The notes under the pieces are model-generated. The model was given only the letters and a program-made list of their open reading frames with translations. It made no database searches and was not told the DNA's origin. From positions 325,032,175 through 325,096,174 of the forward strand of contig NC_085136.1 in the NCBI RefSeq assembly GCF_035046485.1: 64,000 bases of DNA, written 5' to 3'. How positions within the stretch are numbered: position 1 is the stretch's first letter; every line of letters starts with the position of its first letter. The translations under genes and the position numbers were made by a program. Of this stretch, positions 56,223 to 64,000 are shown piece by piece. The DNA is from Aedes albopictus. Lineage: Eukaryota; Arthropoda; Insecta; Diptera; Culicidae.

Positions 56223-56815
56223 GAGAAGCACTTTTGAGAGCACTACACTGGGTCATTACCAAGATTTGGGAAGAAGTATTACCGGAGGAATGGATGGAAG
56301 GTATCGTGTGTCCCATCTACAAAAAGGGCGACAAGTTGGATTGCGGGAACTACCGCGCGATCACACTACTGAGCGCTGCCTACAAAATACTCTCTCAAAT
56401 TTTATGCCGCCGTCTATCACCGATTGCAAGAGAGTTCGTGGGGCAATATCAGGCTGGATTCAAGGAGGAACGCGCAACGAAAGACCGGATATTCGCCTTC
56501 CGCCAGGTAATGCAGAAATGTCACGAATACAACGTGCCCACACATCACATGTTCATCGATTTCAAATCAGCGTATGATACAATCGATCGAGACTACTATG
56601 GCAGATTATGCACGAATACGAAGTTCCGGATAAACTGATACGATTGATCAAGGCGACGATGGATCGAGTGATGTGCGTAGTTCGAGTATCAGGGACACTC
56701 TCGAGTCCCTTCGAATCTCGCAGAGGGTTACGGCAAGGTGATGGTCATTCGTGCTTGCTGTTTAACATTGCTTTAGAAGGTGTTATGAGGAGAGCGGGGA
56801 TAAACACGATTTTTA
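56223..56815 (+). pseudogene. Non-LTR reverse transcriptase fragment, copy I
   Basis: 56234-56638 reads thumbless RT blocks: IVCPIYKKGDKLDCGNYRAI, LLSAAYKILSQILCRRL, GFKEERATKDRIF and HHMFIDFKSAYDTIDRD (first catalytic Asp block). A 1-bp deletion near 56600 shifts the frame; PDKLIRLIKATMDRVMC, RRGLRQGDG and LLFNIALEGVMRRAG follow to about 56815, where homology to copy II stops before the YADD box. Same family as 26845-29956. Confidence 0.8.
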
Positions 56816-57129
56816 CGAAGTCCGTTAAGCTGTAAATGTATAAATGTGTAAATTCCGTTAGTAAATGTGGAAGAATTCCTAAAAACTAAACTGAAAAGTA
56901 AGCGTTGTCCTAGTTGGGACGTTAACAGAAGATGAACAAGACAATATTGGCTCCTAAACCAACCCACACGCCTCTGCACTGTTTACAGTGCGTGCTCATC
57001 AAGACCGGATCGAGGGAATCCCCTCGGCTCATGTTATGGTAGCCTCAGGAGAAAAAAAAAACCCAAAACTAGAAAATGTGGACCACGAGCATTGTGTATT
57101 ATCTGTTGTCTAATGTAAGTTGTTGTTCA
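56816..57129. other. Spacer between RT copies
   Basis: Unassigned, with a diverged Feilai-tail-like stretch near 56895-56930 (AAGCGTTGTCCTAGTTGGGACGTTA). Confidence 0.35.
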
Positions 57130-58447
57130 GTCTGTACAAGTTGGATTGCGGGAACTACCGCACGATCACACTACTGAGCGCTGCCTACAAGATACGCTCT
57201 CAAATTTTATGCCGCCGTCTATCACCGATTGCAAGACAGTTCGTGGGGCAATATCAGGCTGGATTTATGGGTTAACGCGCTACAATGGACCAGATGTTCG
57301 CCATCCGCAAGGTGTTGCAGAAATGCCGCGAATGCAACGTGCCCACACATCACTTGTTCATCTATTTCAAATCGGCGTATGATACAATCGATCGAGAACA
57401 GCTATGGCAGATTATGCGCGTATACGGATTCCCGGATAAACTGATACGATTGATCAAGGCGACGATGGATCGAGTGATGTGCGTAGTTCGAGTATCAGGG
57501 ACACTCTCGAGTTTCTTCGAAACTCACAGAGGGTTACGGCAAGGTGATGGTCTTTCGTGCTTGCTGTTCAACATTGCTTTAGAGGGTGTAATTAGGAGAG
57601 CGAGGATAAACACGAGTGGGACGATCAGTTGCTTGGTTTCGCTGATCATATTGATTTTATTGCTCGTAAATTTGAGACGATGGCGGAAACGTACATCCGA
57701 CTAAAGAGTGAAGTCAGACGAATCAGATTAGTCATTGATGTGTCGAAGACAAAGTACATGATGGCAAAGGGCTCCCGGGAGGAATCACCGCACTCGCCAC
57801 CCTGAGTTTACATCGACGGTTGTTAAATCGAGGCGGTTGAAGAATTTGTGTAAATAGACTCACTGGTGACCGCCGACAACGACACCAGCAGAGAAATTCA
57901 GAGGCGCATTGTGGCAGAAAATCGTGCTTACTTTGGACTCCGCAGAACTCTACGATCGAATAAAGTTCGCCGTAACACGAAGTTAACTATTTACGAAACG
58001 CTGATAAGACCGGTAGTCCTCCATGGGCATGAAACATGGACCCTACGTGCAGAGGATCAACGCGCCCTTGGAGTTTTCGAATGGGAGGTGTTGCATACCA
58101 TCTACGGCGGAGTGCAGATGGTAGACGGAACATGGAGAAGGCGAATGAATCACGAGCTGCATCCGCTGCTGAGAGAACCAACCATCGTACATACCGCGAA
58201 AATCGGGAGGCTACGGTGGACGAGTCATGTCATCAGGATGTCAGATAGCAACCCGACTAAAATGGTTCTCGAGAGTCATCCGACCGGTACAAGAAGACGT
58301 GAAGCGCAGCGAGCTAGGTGGGTCGACCAAGTGGAGGACGATCTGCGGACCCTACGCAGAGTGCGGAACTGGAGACAAACAGTCATGGACCGAGTGGAAT
58401 GGAGACGGCTACTATATACAGCAGAGGCCACCCCGGCCTTAGCCTGA
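57130..58447 (+). pseudogene. Non-LTR reverse transcriptase fragment, copy II, with 3' end
   Basis: Starts at the DCGNYR block and runs through the RT core to the C terminus. 57285-57704 reads FKSAYDTIDRE, LIRLIKATMDRVM, RQGDGLSCLLFNIALEGV; in a shifted frame near 57628 FADH stands where FADD is expected. 57866-58447 reads 193 codons of the C-terminal domain (LIRPVVLHGHETWTL, IGRLRWTSHVIRM, RARWVDQVEDDLR) and a natural stop. Frameshifts and the lost Asp make it inactive. Confidence 0.8.
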
Positions 58448-58475
58448 TCGGTAAGGTAAGTAAGGTAAGTTTCTC
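58448..58475 (+). repeat. GGTAAGTAA short tandem tail of RT copy II
   Basis: GGTAAGGTAAGTAAGGTAAG immediately after the stop codon in place of poly-A. Short tandem 3' tails are usual for RTE-type LINEs, which supports that clade. Confidence 0.55.
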
Positions 58476-58815
58476 CGGTAAGTTTCAGAGGAACAACGCA
58501 CAATTTCCATAAAATTTTCTGTATGTTAGTGTTTTTACCCATGGTACTAACTCTGACAAGACACAGCTTGAGATCAATGGCCTGTTTGGATGATTGGGAA
58601 TGACACTTGGTTGGGTCGCTCACGAATAGAGCTCACGAGGCCTCTGTCAGTTCTCACAACGAGGAACTGAAAACGACAGCCACCGTCATTCAATTTCGCC
58701 TGAAAAACAGGCACTGAGACTGATACTTAGCAGCCCTGCTTCTAGTAATAGATGTACGATTCGACTGAATGAAGAAATAGAGAAAATAATTAGGATTCCA
58801 ATCAATCATTATATT
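58476..58815. other. Unassigned sequence
   Basis: No feature recognised. Confidence 0.4.
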
Positions 58816-59127
58816 CAGTGTTGAAAATTTCATTTCTTCATATTTAAATTCAACCACCTACAGCTCATTATGGAAGCTGAACCTGAGAATATGGTATATG
58901 AAAAACTTGTGCGGCTAGACCAGTTCTGCAAGAATGTCACGGAAAACCCGCTATTTTTCGAATATTTAAGGTAAATGTCTCGGACTACCTTTGAAAAATG
59001 CCAAATGATATTCACCGTGAATATCTAGCCGCACAAGTTTTTCATATACCATATTCTCAGGTTCAGCTTCTAAAATGAGCTGTAGATGATTGAATTTAGA
59101 TATGACGAAATGAATTTTTCAGCACTG
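58816..59127. mobile_element. 312-bp palindromic MITE
   Basis: CAGTGTTGAAAATTTCATTTC and its near complement at the ends. Arms of ~110 bp (e.g. AAAAACTTGTGCGGCTAG against CTAGCCGCACAAGTTTTT) surround a ~100-bp loop. Confidence 0.7.
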
Positions 59128-59149
59128 TGTGATGATTGGGAGTATAATC

Positions 59150-59310
59150 GTAAGAAGCGTGAAGCAGAGAGAAGTGAGCAGTGAAGAGTAAAGAGCGAAT
59201 AGTGAAGTGTGAGAAGCAAGCAGTGAAGAATGAGAAGTGAACCGTAAGAGATAGGAAGTGCAGGAATTAAAAGTGAAGAATGATGAGTTAGAAGCAGTGT
59301 TTGAATCTGA
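59150..59310. repeat. Purine-rich GAAGTGA-type low-complexity repeat
   Basis: AGAAGTGA, AGCAGTGAAGA and GAGAAGCAAG words repeat without strict period on one strand. Confidence 0.65.
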
Positions 59311-59763
59311 GTGAATATAAAAAATACGACCAGTTATCAGCGCTAGTAACCACTACGAAAGAACACGCAAAGGGAGCCAAGATAAACCAAACCAACTTCG
59401 TCCGCTCTTTCTCATCGGTCGGACAGCTAGTGAAGCAAACTGGCTGGTGATCATTCATGCTCACTTGCTGCGGTGAGTGTGCAGATGAGGAACTGATTAA
59501 GTGGATTTATTTGTTGCTAAAAACTTATAAAAATCATCAGATCATTCAGATTTGTGCGCGTTTCTGTTTAACATGGATTTTTTTTTGAAAAATGTCATCA
59601 GATAATTGATGATTCGTCATAAAAGTCCCACCATAGTGTTTCTGTAAAAGTTCAAGTAAATTGAATGTCCATGAAATTTATTTGTCTATACTTCAATGAT
59701 AAATGGTAATTCTAACGCTATCCTGATTAATTATATGCTGCACACGGCAGCATAGAAAACTTA
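59311..59763. other. Unassigned sequence
   Basis: No gene or element recognised. Confidence 0.4.
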
Positions 59764-59826
59764 GCTGAGGAGCAGCCTTTGTCCCACTAAGGACATTAAG
59801 GCAATAAGAATACTAAGAAGAAGACC
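59764..59826 (+). mobile_element. 3' fragment of a Feilai-like SINE
   Basis: GCTGAGGAGCAGCCTTTGTC, then CACTAAGGACATTA, and an AAGAAGAAG tail match the complement of 55455-55520. 5'-truncated copy. Confidence 0.6.
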
Positions 59827-61657
59827 AAAATTGTCCTTCTTCGAATACACTAAATTCAGGATAATTATACACCGCAGTGTATGTATATTGGACCAATTGT
59901 TCAAGACAAGCCCATTGTTATCCCCACAGTCGCATCTACCAAATTGTAAATTGCGTACACTACTTAACACACACGTGATTCACCATAGCGTGGAAGACTC
60001 GTTTAAGCACATCAACAGTCACGGTTTTTCATTTCTAGGAAAATGCGAAATCCGACTTGAGCTTAGCGTAAACCACCACCAGCTGTGAGTGCCGTTTTGT
60101 GTATGTAAATATTCCCCCGAATGTGCGGAATATTTTTCCTACACTCTGGTCTGATGACTTCTTGAATTTCTCTTCCTCTGAAATGGCTTCCACCTTTCCG
60201 CACGCGGATTGTGGATCCACCAAAATCTGTCTGTGCTAGGTGCTCAGCGGCATTTACAGTTCACCGGTTATTTATGATGACACATTCCTAGTGCTCGATG
60301 TTGTACATTTCTCACACATTGGGAAGAGTACTGGAATCCTATTAAATGTATCCTTTTGATCCAGAGCTTTGACTACTAGAGACGGGCTTGCTGGTATTGT
60401 GAGGTTTCTGATTTGAATGCAGAAAGTTCAGGATTCAACGGCTGGCTGGTATCTTTCCTATCAATTTATATCCTTCTGTTTATCTTCTTCTTTCTATAAA
60501 ACCTTCAATAGAAACTAGAAAAAGCCGCCTCCTTTTTTTAAACTTCACAGCACACTGTCAATTCTTATTAATTTATCATATTACGCCTGCGCTTTCAAGG
60601 TATGCTGCCAGCCCCATTATCATCATCAGTATAATTCACATACAATATATAATATTACGCTTGGCTTCCACGTACCAACATGAACCCTCTGCCATACAAC
60701 CATTTCCAACTGATATCCCAGCATGCACTTGTGCAGACACAGAGGACTTTCCCACATTGATCTGCAACCTGACGCAGAAGATACCATCCTCGCCCATAAA
60801 CAGAATATCAACAACCCTTGCAATCTAGATATGCCTTGGAAGAATGTATTTGATCTAGCGAAAAAAAAATCAACAAATTTCATAGCGTGTTCTGCCTTAA
60901 GGCGAATTTAGGTATTATATGGTTAAGAACGGTTCAGTTCTACTATAGGTGAATCAGATTTTTTTTTTCTGTTTATCGTAAAAGCCAAGTGTGTTCCTCT
61001 GCTGAAGGGTGTAATTTTGAATTCCATGTATCGACACCGAGGGCTTTCGGGTTTATTCCGTGTGAAATTGACGCGCGGCACAGTTTGGCAATAAATCAGT
61101 CCAAGCCTCGTGGTTTAGCGGTTTTCTCTTCCAACTGAGAACACACCACTCGGAGTCACCTCTGATCCCTAGAAAACCCCCTAATGCTAATGTGGAGCAG
61201 AGCATTCCAATCTTGTTCAATATACGATTAAAATACTGCTCCGGAAACACCTTGTGTTTGTAGAATGGCGAGAACGGAGCTCATGCCGCATAGCAGAAAC
61301 GAGACGACAATTCCAAGCATTCAGCAAATTACCTGCATCCACTCCTTACGCAGACAAGCGAGTTTGTACGGGGAAATGGATCCAATAGGGGGAGGGAGCA
61401 ATAACAATCAGTGCCAATTTTTGCTTGGATGCCATCACAACCATGGGCTGAGCCACTAAAAGTCTATGTTGATAGGAATGGGTGAGGGTGCGATTTAGGA
61501 TCACACATTGCGAAAATTTCAAATTGAAAGTGTAAATATTTAGTAGCTATATACAATTGAGTTTGGAGTTGGCATGCTATTTTGGTAAAGGGTTCTAACA
61601 ATATTTTACAAAGAGAAGAAGTTGAGAGTCTTCAGATAAGCAATTCAATCTTCTGTC
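59827..61657. other. Unassigned intergenic sequence
   Basis: 1.8 kb of mostly single-copy-looking AT-rich DNA. Frames of 60-85 codons on both strands show no recognisable domains. Confidence 0.4.
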
Positions 61658-62485
61658 TTTTTTTTTTTACTTATTCGTTTATTTGGAAGGCTCGGGCGCC
61701 ACATGGGCATAACTGAGCCGAAATCATTTGTTCATTTTATTGCCTTGATTTTAACTTTTATATTTAACTGCCTTGAACGCTGTTAGTTTGGGAAGCCGAA
61801 ATACTTGATAACAAAATAACAAAAAATAAAATTAGAAAGGATGTTTTAGGGGTCTTAATCTATATTATTTGCAAACTTATACTAAAAACATGATATTAAA
61901 CACATTTCAAAAACTGATAAATTAGATTCATGTATTCCATATCAAGCCTATCAACACTTCGCTAACGGGTTTCTGTTGTTTTTCTCGGACCCGGAGAATT
62001 TCATGCAACTCAGATCTGACATCACGATACTCATCACTTCCCCATACGACATGTTTGATATCCTGGTAAGCCACGCCGCAGACACAGAGATTGCTTTCCG
62101 AGAGTCCAGTACGGAAGGTGCGTTCAATAAATAGTGGTTGAACATCAGCCGACACATTACACGAATGAAATCGTGTCTAAATCCAACCCTTTAAACCATG
62201 GCTTCTTCGACACCTGTGGGATGATAGAGTGTAACCATCTACCCATCTCTCCATCTCTACATTTGTGTTGTCAGCTGATCAAGGTCTCCTGACGGGCCAA
62301 TGCAAAAAAAATCGTCGAAGGCAATTTGACGCTCGTAAATATCGCCTTCACTATCGCCCACCTTAGTGAGAGAGTCCGCTTCCTCATTATTGCCCGGAAT
62401 CGATCAATATAAAGGGACCCAAACTATGACCCAACTTATATAACGCACTCAAGAATTGGCGTATTCCATTCAGGAAGTACGCAGA
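61658..62485 (-). pseudogene. RNase H LINE, second copy, degraded 3' fragment
   Basis: Aligns to 23558-24590: same poly-T start, TTTGGAAGGCTCGGGCGCC 3' UTR motif, and C-terminal coding region. 61928-62155 reads LSESNLCVCGVAYQDIKHVVWG, but the last zinc-knuckle cysteine is Ser. Frameshifts are present and RNase H motifs are largely lost. Similarity ends near 62485. No clear target duplication. Confidence 0.75.
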
Positions 62486-62549
62486 TTGATTGAAACTACT
62501 GCTCACCAACATAATAACGAATCGAGTATTATTTCAAAATTCTGGTGTT

Positions 62550-62592
62550 TAGGCAAATCTTGCTTCTCAGTTCAGTGTTCTATGATCTACTT
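62550..62592 (-). mobile_element. Feilai-like SINE fragment
   Basis: CTTGCTTCTCAGTTCAGTGTTCTATGA matches 55498-55523 with few changes. Confidence 0.45.
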
Positions 62593-62605
62593 TTAGATCA
62601 GATAG

Positions 62606-62819
62606 GTTCTCGTACCATTTGGGCAGGTGTACCTATTTTGGGCATTTGCCGCTATAACTAAGTAAATTTCAAACCAATTGACTTGATTTTTTGTACAGAG
62701 TTAGATACTGTACGTGCATAACTCTATATAAAATTTTAAATTAATCGGTTTGAAATTGACTTAGTTATAACGGAAAGTGCCCAAAATAGGTACACCTGAC
62801 CAAATGGTACAAGACCCTA
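62606..62819. mobile_element. ~214-bp palindromic MITE
   Basis: CGTACCATTTGGGCAGGTG and CCTATTTTGGGCA at the left pair with TGCCCAAAATAGG and CACCTGACCAAATGGTAC at the right. No coding capacity. Confidence 0.7.
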
Positions 62820-63299
62820 CTACTGAAATTTTCTTGAAGACATGAAGCACGTTAAAAGGATAGTGCTTTCGAAAAAGTTGTTCAGGAAGTGAGGGATTCT
62901 CCAACAGTAGGTAATCTATATATCGCCATACATGTTTGTCCATTCTACTTTTATAGTTAAATCAGAAAGATCTCACCAGGTCAATGTTTTGCTGTGGTTT
63001 CAAAATCGCCCAAGAAGTGACCACGTGGTGTAACCGAATTACCACCATAAGCAGCACCATCATCACCTGTTGCCACCATCACTCAGTTAAGGGCATTCAA
63101 GAATTAGACCTGTTTTGGTGCCGCTCGGTGCACTCATTTACTTTGAAAATAAGCAGCCTAGAGCACTAACACACAGGTCTTCGGTGCATACACTTCCGCG
63201 GTTTCAAAATGCCGCCGCTCACGCGCACAGTCTGCTCCGACATGTCGTGCCCGGTTTTGTTATTTCTATCTTATTCCTATAAAGAGCCAACGTTTGTGT
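62820..63299. other. Unassigned sequence
   Basis: No recognised feature. Confidence 0.4.
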
Positions 63300-63435
63300 G
63301 CAGCATTTGCAGGATCTATCAGGAGTGTTACAGGGTCTCTGGAGCGCTTCAGTGGGTGTCAGGGGCGTTTTAGGGGTCTTAGGTACGTTTCAGAGATGCA
63401 CCAGAGGGTCTCCTTAGCGTTCTAAGGAGTATCCG
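63300..63435. repeat. Degenerate ~10-bp repeat tract (TTTCAGRGG family)
   Basis: GGTGTCAGGGGCGTTTTAGGGG-type words. Confidence 0.45.
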
Positions 63436-63554
63436 GAGCAGTGAATCAAAATTCAACCATCGCGCAACAATAACGACAATGTCGCAACCTGAATTTGTTG
63501 TGACATTCTACCCAATGTGACATACGTTTGTCCCAACTTGAACAGAATGGAATA

Positions 63555-63935
63555 GGGCTTCGTGGCCGTGCGGCTAGAGGCGTCAGTTATCTATGCGTTT
63601 CGTAAGCCTCGGAGTGTGGGTTCGATTCCCGCTCCAGTCGGGGAAAACTTTTCGTCAAACGTGCACATGGATGTCAAAGCATTTTCAACAGTGTAATTTC
63701 CCACATGGCTTGGTCAGCCAAAGCAAAATCAAGAAATTGACATTTGTAAGGTGCTACGGTCACCCTTACCGTATTCGGTCGGCCGAAGATCGACCCGTCG
63801 AGAGTCCGACTGCACACTAATTGCCATACCAATAAGTGATTGGAAGGCAGTGCCCGAAGCTCTCGACAATTAAAAATAACTTCCTCTCCCGCTTTGACAT
63901 ACATGTGCACAACAGACAATGTGTTAGATGTTCAT
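63555..63935 (+). mobile_element. tRNA-headed SINE
   Basis: Head 63555-63642 has A-box-like TGGCCGTGCGGCTAGAGG and B box GGGTTCGATTCCCGC with a long variable-arm-like insert, as in Leu/Ser-type tRNAs. The body is not otherwise recognised and its 3' end is a guess. Frames in it are not coding. Confidence 0.5.
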
Positions 63936-64000
63936 CTAATCCCATCCGAAGGGGGTTTGGATTGTGAAAAGATGATAACCATGTGCGATTGTGGAATCGA

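Noticed and set aside
63555..63642. Functional tRNA gene of Leu/Ser type
   Set aside because: A and B boxes are present, but the stems are imperfect and it heads a longer repetitive-looking body, so SINE is preferred.

Overview
The window looks like nuclear DNA of a culicine (Aedes-type) mosquito. It is AT-rich, very gene-poor and packed with transposable elements and degenerate short-period repeats. It carries a tRNA-derived SINE resembling Aedes Feilai, a non-LTR retrotransposon with a C-terminal RNase H resembling mosquito Lian-like elements, and many foldback/MITE elements with TTAA, TA or TTA target duplications. The organism call is inference from these families; no species marker gene is present.

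One host gene is clearly supported, on the + strand. Five exons at 9781-10068, 21549-21740, 21973-22176, 22635-22913 and 35554-35619 encode a tandem cystine-knot (knottin-like) protein. Each exon begins exactly with a cysteine codon after an AG acceptor. Each carries five cysteines in the order C-x5-CC-x3-C-x4/6-C. All but the last then have a variable linker and one more cysteine exactly six residues before a phase-0 donor. Every splice junction therefore completes a six-cysteine knot, and any of the internal exons could be skipped without breaking frame or spacing. The last exon ends with TAA two codons after its final cysteine. The 5' end (signal peptide and first cysteine of the first knot) lies upstream of the window or was not recognised. 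Introns are about 11.5 kb, 232 bp, 458 bp and 12.6 kb; the two long ones are mostly transposon and repeat DNA.

Layout. 1-9780: degenerate ~12-bp repeat tracts, two related palindromic MITEs, a 57-bp retrotransposon micro-insertion and a 92-bp TTAA element. 9781-35619: the knottin gene, with intronic MITEs, tRNA-like inverted pairs, a 5'-truncated RNase H LINE with perfect target duplication, an RT-type LINE split by a TTAA foldback element, a second LINE with gag and endonuclease remnants, and a TA-flanked element. 35620-36540: probable 3' UTR. 36802-38019: a 1.2-kb near-perfect palindrome. 38530-45138: a 23-bp satellite of about 225 units built from an 8-bp inverted repeat, interrupted by nested MITEs. 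45139-52280: degenerate ~10-bp repeats, unassigned single-copy-looking DNA, a MITE and another tRNA-like inverted pair. 52284-54322: a TA-flanked element containing a 137-bp minisatellite. 54323-64000: Feilai-like SINE, two tandem RT fragments with a short-repeat tail, palindromic MITEs, a second degraded RNase H LINE copy and a tRNA-headed SINE at the right edge.

No bacterial-type operon, CRISPR array or intact transposase was seen. All retrotransposon coding pieces are truncated or frameshifted except the 351-residue RNase H fragment, which keeps its catalytic residues.
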